Assembly (NCBI RefSeq): GCF_000018685.1
Contig: NC_010001.1
Span: 204,001 to 268,000, forward strand
Direction: 5' to 3'
Length of the DNA: 64,000 nucleotides
From: Lachnoclostridium phytofermentans ISDg
Lineage (GTDB): Bacteria > Bacillota > Clostridia > Lachnospirales > Lachnospiraceae
The position numbers and the translations under genes are program-made. Positions 18,161-26,081 of this stretch are shown piece after piece (within the stretch, counting starts at the first letter, position 1; every line of letters starts with the position of its first letter). The notes beneath the pieces were generated by a model. The model worked only from the letters and a program-made list of their open reading frames with translations, did not search any database and was not told the DNA's origin.

Positions 18161-18246
18161 CACTAATTTGTTGGGTTTTTAGACATTTGATCTCAAGTGT
18201 CTAATTGACATGATAAGGATAAGTGCGAAGCGTAATATTTTTTGTT

Positions 18247-18819
18247 TTACCAAGAATCATTTAATTTAGCGCTTCTTTCTAAAGACAGAGCAATATTGCC
18301 ATCGAAGAGAAGTCCAATTCTATGAATTACTTTTGGAGGGTCCTCCTTCATTCCTGAAGATATCCAATGGAGAAGCATCTCTGTGAGCGCACTTTGATAA
18401 AAGGACACAATAAGTCTCTTATCTTCTCCCGAGGCTTTTAAATCTTTACTGGCATCCTCAACATAACGTGTCATAACATTACCTGCAACATTAAATAAGT
18501 ATTTTTCCAACTCTTCTTTTTGAATCGAGTTATAGACATGGTAAATAGCGATTTTATTCTCAAGTGCAAATTTCGTAGCTGCTAGAAAACTTTCTTCCCA
18601 TGAAAGGGTATCGTTATATTCCTCAATAACCGTTTGAAGCTCTGTCTGAAATATTTCTGCAAGTATCGCATAGAGATCCGGATAATAATAGTAAAATGTA
18701 TTGCGATTAATCTCACATTCATTAACAATATCCTTTACGGTGATTTTACTCAGTGGACGCTCATTTAACATCTGTACAAATACTTCGCGAATAACTTTTC
18801 TGGTATACTGTTGTGCCAT
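18247..18819 (-). CDS. TetR-family regulator next to oleate hydratase
   Basis: The start MAQQYTRKVIREV at complement 18819 has GGAGGTGTTACT; the longer frame to 18849 does not. It has 190 residues. Residues 5-50 are the TetR helix-turn-helix (LSKITVKDIVNECEINRNTFYYYYPD). The rest is helical ligand-binding domain of the TetR_C_7/8 type, often seen with fatty-acid or dihydroxyacetone regulators. Its position suggests control of ohyA, possibly by fatty acids (inference). Confidence 0.85.
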   Translation of the reverse strand: MAQQYTRKVIREVFVQMLNERPLSKITVKDIVNECEINRNTFYYYYPDLYAILAEIFQTELQTVIEEYNDTLSWEESFLAATKFALENKIAIYHVYNSIQKEELEKYLFNVAGNVMTRYVEDASKDLKASGEDKRLIVSFYQSALTEMLLHWISSGMKEDPPKVIHRIGLLFDGNIALSLERSAKLNDSW

Positions 18820-18975
18820 AGTAACACCTCCGTAAATAAAAATTAGCAACTTATATGTTCTTAAAATATATAAACCATTATATTGCCTAAAAAATTGAGA
18901 TGCAAGAAAAAAGTACTGGATACTATCTTACTTTCCTTTTCTTACAGTTTTGGTAAATTAGAAAATTAGTTTGAT

Positions 18976-19035
18976 TACTTTATTGAAATACTTATTAAAA
19001 TACTTTTATTGAAATACTTTATTGAAATACTTCTA
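18976..19035. repeat. Short AT-rich direct repeats
   Basis: Four imperfect copies of TTATTGAAATACTT or TTATTAAAATACTT occur head to tail in a gene-free stretch of about 450 bases upstream of the YkgJ-like gene. The spacing is 14-18 bases. The function is unknown. Confidence 0.6.
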
Positions 19036-19157
19036 ATATAGAATATTATTTACTATTCTCCGCTTAAGATTCTATACATTATCTGTCTTAAAAAATGAAT
19101 TTCTGTAACCATTTATTTATGATATAAATAGTATTTGTCCTTTTTGATTTTACCATG

Positions 19158-19186
19158 TTGACTTTACTCACTTTTCTACATAAAAT
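19158..19186 (+). promoter_or_regulatory. Sigma-A promoter of the YkgJ-like gene
   Basis: TTGACT (19158-19163) and TAAAAT (19181-19186) are exactly 17 bases apart. Transcription would begin near 19193, after the in-frame GTG at 19189, so translation must start further in. Confidence 0.75.
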
Positions 19187-19269
19187 AAGTGTTAAAACTT
19201 GAGTCTAATTTGGATTTATGTGAATGTGAACGGAAAATTGGGAAAATAGGAGCAGGGATAGAGAATACT

Positions 19270-19944
19270 ATGGATAGAAAAGTCAGTTTAAGTGAAATCT
19301 CCGATGGAAAGTTGTATGGATTAAATGATATGGTGAAAGCAGGATGTAATGATTGTAAAGGATGTTCTGCTTGTTGTAAGGGGATGGGAAAATCTATTAT
19401 ATTAGACCCATTTGATATCTTTCGATTCACAACTAATCTTGGGAAAAGCTTTGAGGAATTACTAAATGATAAAATTGAGCTAAATATTGTAGATGGGGTT
19501 ATCCTACCGAATCTTAAGATGGTAGGGGAATCCGAAAGTTGTGCTTTTCTTAATAACGAGGGAAGATGTAGTATTCATGCGAATCGCCCAGGAATTTGTA
19601 GAATATTCCCGCTTGGGAGATATTATGAAGATCATGCGTACCAATACATACTACAAATTCATGAATGTAAGTATAAGAATCGTTCCAAAGTCAAGGTGAG
19701 CAAATGGATTGACACGAACGATTCCAAAAGAAACGAACAGTTTATTATCGACTGGCATTATTTCTTAAAAGACTTACAGGAGCAAATAAAAAAATCAGCA
19801 GATTCTACTTGGATAAGAAATATAAACTTATATTTGTTAAATGCCTTTTATCAAAAGCCTTATGTGAAAGACAAAGATTTTTATTTACAATTTGAAGAGC
19901 GATTGGAGCTAATGAAAAGTTATCTGGTTTCTTTGGAAAGATAA
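19270..19944 (+). CDS. YkgJ-family cysteine-cluster protein
   Basis: 224 residues from ATG 19270, chosen because the promoter places transcription start after the GTG at 19189; the ribosome binding site (GGGATAGAG) is weak. CNDCKGCSACCKGMG, CAFLNNEGRCSIHANRPGICRIFPLG and HECKY give the CxxCxxCC...C...C...RPxxC pattern of the UPF0153/YkgJ family, thought to bind zinc or an iron-sulfur cluster. The role is unknown. The methyltransferase gene follows after 86 bases and may be co-transcribed. Confidence 0.8.
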   Translation: MDRKVSLSEISDGKLYGLNDMVKAGCNDCKGCSACCKGMGKSIILDPFDIFRFTTNLGKSFEELLNDKIELNIVDGVILPNLKMVGESESCAFLNNEGRCSIHANRPGICRIFPLGRYYEDHAYQYILQIHECKYKNRSKVKVSKWIDTNDSKRNEQFIIDWHYFLKDLQEQIKKSADSTWIRNINLYLLNAFYQKPYVKDKDFYLQFEERLELMKSYLVSLER

Positions 19945-20030
19945 ATCTTTATAATTAGATGAAGTATTACCTTAACTTTAATGATAGGATGAAGTAAAAT
20001 GAGTAAAACATTTGATAGGGAGGAAAAGAT

Positions 20031-20828
20031 ATGGATTTTGAGAGCTTAAGAAGGTTACAAAAAGATTCCGAACGTGTCGATGCATTATATCAGATAATGA
20101 AAGAAGATAGCAGGTTAAACCATTCCAAAGCAGCACGAGTTGAGTTTATTACAACTACAACTTATATCGAAAAATACCTAAAAGAAGGAGATCGCATCTT
20201 AGATCTTGGCGCTGGTGCAGGGGAGTATAGTCTATACTTTGCAAGAAAAGGTTATGAAGTAACTGCTGTGGAGCTTGCAAGTGCTAATATAGAGGCATTT
20301 CAAAAGAAGATAACAGGGGAAGATAAGATTGAACTAATCCATGGCAATGCGCTTGATCTTAGTTGCTTTGCAGAGGATAGTTTTGATGTAGTGCTTCTCT
20401 TTGGACCGCTCTATCATTTATCAAAAGAAGAAGACCGTCAAAAGTGTATTACTGAGGCGAAAAGAGTATTAAAGCCAACAGGAACGATTTTCTTTGCTTT
20501 TATATTAAATGATATGGTTATCTTAACCGAACTTTATTATCGGCAAGATTTCTTTCTTGAGAATAGTTATGACCATGAAACCTTCAAAGTCGAAGATTTT
20601 CCGTTTGTCTTTTTTACAGTGGATCAAACTCGTGAAATGTTACAGGCAGCAGGGATACAGATATTAAAAGAAATTGCTTCTGATGGAGTTAGTGAATTGC
20701 TAGAAGACAAGATTAATGCGATGGATGAAGAAAGCTATAAGCAATATGTAAGATATCATCTGTATTGTTGCGAGAAACCTGAGATGTTAGGACGAAGTAA
20801 CCATCTCTTAACCATAGGGAAAAAGTAG
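20031..20828 (+). CDS. Class I SAM-dependent methyltransferase
   Basis: The product has 265 residues with a GGGAGGAAAAGAT site. ILDLGAGAGEYSLYFARKGYEVTAVELA is SAM motif I plus the acidic residue of motif II, and FDVVLLFGPLYHLSKEEDRQKCITEAKRVLKPTGTIF covers motifs post-I to III of the UbiE/Methyltransf_11 family. The substrate (small molecule or protein) cannot be told. A long GAGTGC/GCACTC hairpin follows at 20877-20928. Confidence 0.85.
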   Translation: MDFESLRRLQKDSERVDALYQIMKEDSRLNHSKAARVEFITTTTYIEKYLKEGDRILDLGAGAGEYSLYFARKGYEVTAVELASANIEAFQKKITGEDKIELIHGNALDLSCFAEDSFDVVLLFGPLYHLSKEEDRQKCITEAKRVLKPTGTIFFAFILNDMVILTELYYRQDFFLENSYDHETFKVEDFPFVFFTVDQTREMLQAAGIQILKEIASDGVSELLEDKINAMDEESYKQYVRYHLYCCEKPEMLGRSNHLLTIGKK

Positions 20829-20876
20829 ATAACGATAGCAGAAATATACATGCCTTACCTTGTATTCATTTAAAAG

Positions 20877-20928
20877 GAGTGCCTTGATTAAGTGGAGAAG
20901 CACCATCTTAAATAAGGCGGCCGCACTC
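20877..20928. repeat. Compound hairpin before the sdpR promoter
   Basis: GAGTGC pairs with GCACTC, GCCTT with AAGGC, and GATTAAG roughly with CTTAAAT, giving one long stem. No T tract follows, so factor-independent termination is uncertain. Confidence 0.4.
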
Positions 20929-20961
20929 GTATTGATATAGAGAATAAGGTAGTGCACTTCC

Positions 20962-21012
20962 TTGACACAAACATTATCTGCGTGTATTCTTAATTTAGAT
21001 TAATATCTAAAT
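20962..21012 (+). promoter_or_regulatory. sdpR promoter with overlapping operator
   Basis: TTGACA (20962-20967) and TATTCT (20985-20990) are 17 bases apart. The perfect inverted repeat ATTTAGAT-TAAT-ATCTAAAT (20993-21012) covers the expected transcription start. This is the normal arrangement for autorepression by an ArsR-type protein, here SdpR. Confidence 0.75.
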
Positions 21013-21029
21013 AATAAGGAGATGAGAAA

Positions 21030-21293
21030 TTGAGTTTTCAAGAGAGTTTTAAGGCTCTTTCTGACCCGACTAGACGAGAAATCATTAATATTTTAAAACG
21101 TGGGAAATTAACTGCTGGGGAAATTGTAGAGCATTTTGATATGACAGGGGCTACGATTTCTCATCATTTAACAATACTAAAGGCTGCAGGGCTTGTTACG
21201 GATGAAAAAAAGGGAAAGTATATTTATTATGAACTTAATTTATCCGTTGTAGAGGAAATTATGACATGGTTTGCAAGTCTTAAGGAGGAGTAA
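21030..21293 (+). CDS. sdpR: ArsR-type autorepressor, SdpR-like
   Basis: 87 residues from TTG 21030 (AAGGAG, 8 bases upstream). The whole protein is a winged helix: FKALSDPTRREIINILKRGKLTAGEIVEHF, MTGATISHHLTILKAAGLV, then the wing KKGKYIYYELN. The metal-binding CxC of ArsR and SmtB is absent, and the match is to Bacillus SdpR, which represses the sdpRI operon until the SdpI immunity protein sequesters it at the membrane. It is followed by an SdpI homologue, with a structured RNA between them. Confidence 0.85.
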   Translation: MSFQESFKALSDPTRREIINILKRGKLTAGEIVEHFDMTGATISHHLTILKAAGLVTDEKKGKYIYYELNLSVVEEIMTWFASLKEE

Positions 21294-21308
21294 GAGTGAT
21301 TCACTCGG

Positions 21309-21376
21309 CAAGTTTGTGCTGCGCCAAGCTTGAGCCATTAGCTGCTCCTAAAAGATAGTCGCAGCATGGAGGCTAG
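21309..21376 (+). promoter_or_regulatory. Structured RNA element, copy B (between sdpR and sdpI)
   Basis: Same architecture as copy A. The hairpin is 21309-21316 with 21325-21332. Its loop 21317-21323 (TGCTGCG) is fully complementary to 21360-21366 (CGCAGCA). The competing partner GCTGC at 21341-21345 pairs with GCAGC at 21361-21365. CTCC (21345-21348) and AGCC (21333-21336) face the ribosome binding site GGAGGCT at 21368-21374. All six paired positions that differ from copy A keep pairing. A separate GAGTGATTCACTC palindrome lies just upstream. It would set the translation of SdpI relative to SdpR within one mRNA. Confidence 0.6.
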
Positions 21377-21378
21377 TA

Positions 21379-22032
21379 ATGAAAAAGTTGTTTCATCAGG
21401 ATAATTATAAGCTATGGCTGATTGCTATTATCGCATTGCTTATTGCAATAATTGCATATCCATTTTTACCCGCGGAGATCCCTTTCCACTTTGGCGCTAA
21501 CGGGGAGGTGGACCAATATGGAGGACCATGGACGATATTTTTAATGCCAGCGATTATTATAATTCTTATCGTTTTAGCTGAACTACTTCGTATTATTGAT
21601 CCGAAGAGACAATCCTATGCTAAATTCTCAAGGCATTATTATGGGGTATATTTCTTAATCTCCCTGTTGTTTATGTTCTTGGAAATCTATATTATCGCAA
21701 TGAGTTTTGGGATTGAGGTAATGAATATCAATCATCTTATGCCTGCTATTATTGGTATATTGTTTTTGGCACTTGGTAATAGTATGCCAAAATTTAAGCA
21801 TAATTACTTTTGTGGGATAAGAACTTGCTATACATTAGCAAATGAGGATGTTTGGTTTATGACCCATCGTTTTGCGGGTAAGCTATGGTTTCTTGGAGGT
21901 TTTTGTATGATATTAACCATATTGTTACCAGCCAAAGCTAATTGGATCGTTTCCTTTATAATCGTTGCAATTCTTGGAATCATACCGGTTCTGTATTCAT
22001 ATTTTGCATATCAACGTATAAATAAGAAATAG
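21379..22032 (+). CDS. sdpI: SdpI-like membrane protein (DUF1648 + SdpI)
   Basis: The product has 217 residues. The opening LIAIIALLIAIIAYPFLPAEIPFHFGANGEVDQYGG is the DUF1648 segment. About six membrane spans follow, including MPAIIGILFLALGNSMPKFKHNYFCGIRTCYTLANEDVWFMTHRFAGKLWFLGG, the SdpI signature of conserved polar residues. SdpI gives immunity to the SdpC toxin in Bacillus and tethers SdpR. No SdpC-like toxin is encoded nearby, as is common for these orphan pairs. The start codon follows GGAGG, which belongs to RNA element copy B. Confidence 0.85.
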   Translation: MKKLFHQDNYKLWLIAIIALLIAIIAYPFLPAEIPFHFGANGEVDQYGGPWTIFLMPAIIIILIVLAELLRIIDPKRQSYAKFSRHYYGVYFLISLLFMFLEIYIIAMSFGIEVMNINHLMPAIIGILFLALGNSMPKFKHNYFCGIRTCYTLANEDVWFMTHRFAGKLWFLGGFCMILTILLPAKANWIVSFIIVAILGIIPVLYSYFAYQRINKK

Positions 22033-22202
22033 GATAAGTTAACTATTCAGTGTGGTACTTATTGCTGTTATGATGATGAATAAGAAATAAAGTGAAATAA
22101 TTCTATGGTTGTGGCATGATAAATTGGAGCATGTCCCTAAGAAAATAGATAAAAAAGCCTTCTAAAATAGAGTTAATAATTGAATATGAATGAAAAGATA
22201 GG

Positions 22203-22268
22203 AAGAGAGATGAAATTATTTATTTGGAAGTTAAAAGACTTTTATTTAAAATAGTTTCTCTCTTTTTT
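22203..22268 (+). terminator. Rho-independent terminator after sdpI
   Basis: AGAGAGA-GAAA at the left pairs with TTTCTCTCT at the right, with AT-rich pairing between, followed by a TTTTTT tract. Confidence 0.7.
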
Positions 22269-22332
22269 AGTAATAAACTAAATATTTTATCAAAGTGATT
22301 TTTTGAATTATTACCTTATCCATGTATTTCAC

Positions 22333-22359
22333 TTGACAAGCATATGAAAAAACTATAAT
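22333..22359 (+). promoter_or_regulatory. Probable promoter of the cysteine desulfurase gene
   Basis: TTGACA (22333-22338) and TATAAT (22354-22359) are both consensus but only 15 bases apart, a short spacer that often marks weak or activator-assisted promoters. Confidence 0.55.
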
Positions 22360-22405
22360 CTAATCCATAGAAAAACTGTAGGAATTATAGTGAAGGAGAC
22401 TTTTC

Positions 22406-23530
22406 ATGATATATCTTGATTATGCAGCAAATACACCAGCATCTGAAGAAGTACTTAAGGTGTATTTGGAAACGGAACAGCAATTTATAGCAAACCCCAA
22501 TTCCTCACATCCGTTAGGAATATTAGCAAAAGAACGATTGACAGAAGTGACCAAGGAGTTAGCAACACTCCTTAAGGTTGAACCAGAGCAGATTATCCCG
22601 ACTTCTGGTGCAAGTGAAGCAAATAACCTTGCAATCAAAGGAATTACTTATGGCTACCGTGAAAATGGCAGACATATTATATCTACATGCTTAGAACATC
22701 CATCGGTAAGTGGAAGCTTAACATTCTTACAAAGTCTTGGCTATGAGATCGATTTGGTAGACATTTTGCCAAATGGACAGGTGGATTTAGAACATTTAAA
22801 GGAGCTGCTTCGTAAAGATACGGTACTTGTATCAATCTGTACGGTTGACAGCGAGTTAGGAACGGTTCAACCTATCAAAGAAATTGCAAAAATTCTTGAA
22901 AGTTATGAGAACTGTTTCTTCCATACAGATGCAACACAAGGCTTTGGAAAGATAGAGGTAGACTTATCCTTAGCAGACCTTACTACCTTTACTCCTCATA
23001 AATTCTATGGATTAAATGGAACCGGTGTCTTAGTAAAGAAAAAAGATGTGGTATTGCTACCACAAATCCATGGTGGTAGCAGTACCACAATTTATCGTAG
23101 TGGAACACCTATGCTATCGAATGTAGTTGCATTAACGGAGGCGGTAAATCTTTCGTTGGAGCATTATGAAGACAGGCTTAACAGAGTGGTCTCATTGCGT
23201 AAACAATTTGAATCAAAATTAAGTAAATACCCAAATGTTCGTATCAATAGTACAGAGTGTGGGGTTCCCCATATCCTAAACATCAGCGTGAAGGGTGTTA
23301 GAGCGATTACGATGAAGGAACATCTTGAGGAATATGGCATCTGTATCTCGATTAAATCTGCTTGCTCGGCTACAATGACACCTTCAAGACCAGTCTATGC
23401 AGTTACGAAAGATAAAAAAAATGCATTATCTTCTTTTCGAATTAGCCTAAGTCATTTGACGACAGAGGAGGAAGTAGAAAAGTTTTTCGAAGGTTTTGAT
23501 GCAAGTTATCAAAAGGCTATGAAGAATTAA
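22406..23530 (+). CDS. Cysteine desulfurase, NifS/IscS-like
   Basis: The product has 374 residues. YLDYAANTP opens the class V aminotransferase fold. SEANNLAIKG, HPSVSG, HTDATQGFGK and TPHKFYGLNGTG (K199, the PLP lysine) follow. KSACSATMTPSRPVYAV carries the persulfide-forming C320. The enzyme takes sulfur from cysteine. IscU is not encoded beside it; instead a TtcA-like protein follows after 177 bases, so the sulfur probably goes to tRNA thiolation rather than to cluster assembly (inference). Confidence 0.88.
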   Translation: MIYLDYAANTPASEEVLKVYLETEQQFIANPNSSHPLGILAKERLTEVTKELATLLKVEPEQIIPTSGASEANNLAIKGITYGYRENGRHIISTCLEHPSVSGSLTFLQSLGYEIDLVDILPNGQVDLEHLKELLRKDTVLVSICTVDSELGTVQPIKEIAKILESYENCFFHTDATQGFGKIEVDLSLADLTTFTPHKFYGLNGTGVLVKKKDVVLLPQIHGGSSTTIYRSGTPMLSNVVALTEAVNLSLEHYEDRLNRVVSLRKQFESKLSKYPNVRINSTECGVPHILNISVKGVRAITMKEHLEEYGICISIKSACSATMTPSRPVYAVTKDKKNALSSFRISLSHLTTEEEVEKFFEGFDASYQKAMKN

Positions 23531-23601
23531 GGATTCTTATTAAGAATACACGTAAATTTACCATCCCAGGTGCTGTTTTTTATCTGTTAGTGTTATGGAC
23601 T

Positions 23602-23626
23602 TTATGATATACTAGCTCTATCATAA
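23602..23626. promoter_or_regulatory. Inverted repeat over a -10 box, before the TtcA-like gene
   Basis: TTATGATA (23602-23609) and TATCATAA (23619-23626) are perfect arms around a 9-base spacer; TATACT at 23608-23613 could be a -10 box. It is a candidate operator for the TtcA-like gene. Confidence 0.45.
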
Positions 23627-23707
23627 CCTTAGGATTAACAGGATACAGGAAATTAAAAAAGGAAACGATAGGGTAACATATAGATTAATGTAAAGGATAG
23701 TAAAAGC

Positions 23708-24574
23708 ATGGAACGTTATCAGGAAATAGAAAGAAGTATTGTAAAGAAATATCGAAAAGAAATATGGCGTCCGTTTGTAAAAGCGGTACAGGAATATGAA
23801 CTAATCAAAGAAGGAGATAAAATAGCAGTTTGTATCTCCGGAGGCAAGGATTCTATGCTTCTTGCAAAGTGTATGCAGGAGCTTCAAAAACATGGTAAGA
23901 TCCCATTTGAATTGGTATTCCTCGTAATGGACCCAGGGTATAATGAGATTAATCGTCAGACGATTATTAATAACGCAAAACTATTAAATATACCGATTGA
24001 AATTTTTGAATCGAATATCTTTGATATTGTAGCGGAAGTAGATGAAAGTCCTTGTTATTTATGTGCTAGAATGCGCCGTGGGTATCTTTATAAGAATGCA
24101 AAGGCACATGGATGTAATAAAATTGCATTAGGTCATCATTTTGATGACGTGATTGAAACTATTTTAATGGGTATGCTTTATAGCGGTCAGATTCAAACTA
24201 TGATGCCAAAGCTTCATAGTACGAATTTTGAAGGAATGGAGCTAATCCGTCCAATGTATTATGTAAAGGAAGATGCAATTCTTCATTGGAAACAGTTCCA
24301 TGAACTTCAATTTATCCAATGTGCATGCAGATTTACAGAAAACTGTACATTATGTGATAATGGAGGCGGCGGTTCAAAACGTCAGGAAATGAAAGCGTTA
24401 GTTAAAAAGTTCCGTAGCCAAAGTAATATTATTGATAGCAATATCTTCCGAAGTGTAGAAAATGTGAATTTAGATACGGTTATAGCGTATAAAACCAAGG
24501 GTACAAAACATCATTTCCTTGATACGTATGATAGAGAAGATAGTGTAGACTTAAAGGACACGGACTTGCAGTAA
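23708..24574 (+). CDS. TtcA-family tRNA thiolation ATPase-like protein
   Basis: The product has 288 residues. AVCISGGKDSMLLA (residues 40-53) is the PP-loop that adenylates the target base. CYLCARMRRGYLY gives the CxxC, and GHHFDDVIETILMGMLYSG matches TtcA. CACRFTENCTLCDNGG adds further cysteines at the cluster side. TtcA enzymes bind a [4Fe-4S] cluster and thiolate cytidine 32 of tRNA; relatives modify other positions. The cysteine desulfurase upstream is a natural sulfur donor. The exact base modified is not known. Confidence 0.8.
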   Translation: MERYQEIERSIVKKYRKEIWRPFVKAVQEYELIKEGDKIAVCISGGKDSMLLAKCMQELQKHGKIPFELVFLVMDPGYNEINRQTIINNAKLLNIPIEIFESNIFDIVAEVDESPCYLCARMRRGYLYKNAKAHGCNKIALGHHFDDVIETILMGMLYSGQIQTMMPKLHSTNFEGMELIRPMYYVKEDAILHWKQFHELQFIQCACRFTENCTLCDNGGGGSKRQEMKALVKKFRSQSNIIDSNIFRSVENVNLDTVIAYKTKGTKHHFLDTYDREDSVDLKDTDLQ

Positions 24575-24664
24575 CTGCTTTCGCCGTATGAGGAAGAAGC
24601 AAAAATAGGTAATAACTATATTTAATTCAGATAAGAATAGTTAGTCCTGTTATATATATATTTG

Positions 24665-24731
24665 GTAAAATCCCCATACTATAATGTCAATTCATGGTGG
24701 AGTGAAATGACATTATAGCATGGGGATTTAC
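24665..24731. repeat. Long imperfect inverted repeat
   Basis: Arms of 24-25 bases (24665-24689 and 24708-24731; GTAAAATCCCC against GGGGATTTAC at the tips, TATAATGTCA against TGACATTATA inside) enclose an 18-base loop. No run of T follows on either strand, unlike the terminators in this window. It may be a weak terminator, an RNA-processing stem or a small palindromic repeat. The rest of the 525-base gene-free stretch is AT-rich. Confidence 0.6.
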
Positions 24732-25099
24732 TGACTAAATTATATTATAATAACTATAAAAATAAAAGTTCTAGTCCGTTAAAGTTTCGCTAAGAAAAAT
24801 AGATGATAATAGTGCGGATATATACATTTAACCCGATTATTAGAACATGAGGATTCATAAAGTGACACCTTCCTGATAGCAAGAATTTTTACTTTACTTC
24901 TAAAACAAGAAATATACATATAGTATCATTTTTAATATGACGTTGGATGTCATATTTATATAGTATACTAAGATTAGACTCTTATCTTATATAGAGTTTG
25001 TAATAACAAGCAATGATATTTTACTTAGATTTTTGTTATGAAATAGTTTATTTACCATAGTAATCTCTACCAAACAAAGAAGGGAGATAAGAAAGAACT

Positions 25100-25969
25100 G
25101 TGCACTATAAAGAAGCGAAAGGAATTCTATCGAGTACCAATGGAATGAATTTATATAGGGGCTGTACTCATGGCTGTATCTATTGCGATGCTAGAAGTAA
25201 GTGTTACCAGATGGACCATGAGTTTGAAGATATCGAAGTAAAGATAAATGCACCGACGTTATTGGAAAGTGCTCTTCGTAGCAAGAGAAAAAAGTGTATG
25301 ATAGGAACTGGTGCAATGAGTGATCCCTATCTTTCTCTAGAGCCTGAATTAAAGCTAACTAGAACCTGCTTATCTTTAATTAATCAATACGGGTTTGGTC
25401 TTAGCATTCAAACAAAATCAAACCGGATCCTTCGTGATATTGATCTCTTAAAAAGTATTCATGAAAAATCAAAGTGTGTCGTTCAGATTACCCTAACTAC
25501 CTATGACGAAGAGATATGCAAAATCATTGAACCGGGGGTATGTACCACTAGAGAACGGTTTGAAGTGCTATTAAAAATGAAAGAGAATAACATACCAACG
25601 GTAGTATGGCTTGATCCAATCTTACCATTTATTACGGATACAGAAGAAAATTTAAGAGGTATCTTAAATTACTGCGTAGAAGCCAAGGTATATGGAATCA
25701 TTTGCTTTGGAATGGGACTAACGTTAAGAGAAGGAAATCGAGAATATTTTTATCAACAATTAGACAAACATTTTCCGGGGCTAAAAAAACGATACCAAGA
25801 AACCTATGGCTATGCCTACGAGATAATGAGTAAACATAATGATAAACTTATGAAAATTTTCTATGATATTTGCCAGAACAATCATATCGTATGTGACAAC
25901 AAAAAAGTTTTTCAATATCTTCATGAATATGAGGAGAAAAATAAGACGGAGCAGTTGAGTTTATTCTAG
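25100..25969 (+). CDS. Radical SAM protein of the SPL (spore photoproduct lyase)-like family
   Basis: 289 residues from a GTG at 25100; the family's usual opening (H-Y-x-E-A-K-x-I-L-S) supports it. GCTHGCIYCD holds C22, C26 and C29 that bind the [4Fe-4S] cluster. TGAMSDPYLSLE and TKSNRILRDIDLL fit the COG1533 SplB-like group. It generates a 5'-deoxyadenosyl radical; many members, unlike true SPL, have unknown substrates, and the length is below the roughly 340 residues of Bacillus SplB. The Cys-rich DUF6144-like gene follows 112 bases later. Confidence 0.82.
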   Translation: MHYKEAKGILSSTNGMNLYRGCTHGCIYCDARSKCYQMDHEFEDIEVKINAPTLLESALRSKRKKCMIGTGAMSDPYLSLEPELKLTRTCLSLINQYGFGLSIQTKSNRILRDIDLLKSIHEKSKCVVQITLTTYDEEICKIIEPGVCTTRERFEVLLKMKENNIPTVVWLDPILPFITDTEENLRGILNYCVEAKVYGIICFGMGLTLREGNREYFYQQLDKHFPGLKKRYQETYGYAYEIMSKHNDKLMKIFYDICQNNHIVCDNKKVFQYLHEYEEKNKTEQLSLF

Positions 25970-26081
25970 ATAACACAATGGATTTATGAAAGAGTGAAAG
26001 TTTAAAATGTAACTTTAAGTTTATGTCAGCGTTGCACTCATAGTTGTAGGTCACAGTAAGCAGCGCGGAAAGAGGAGGATT

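Noticed and set aside
18121..18204. 27-codon plus-strand frame after AAAGGAG between ohyA and the TetR gene
   Set aside because: It has a good ribosome binding site but overlaps an inverted repeat, shows no family or motif and has no visible promoter, so I did not list it as a gene.
21030..21293. The ArsR-type protein as a metal sensor
   Set aside because: The CxC/ELCVCDL metal site is absent, and the SdpI gene downstream explains it better.
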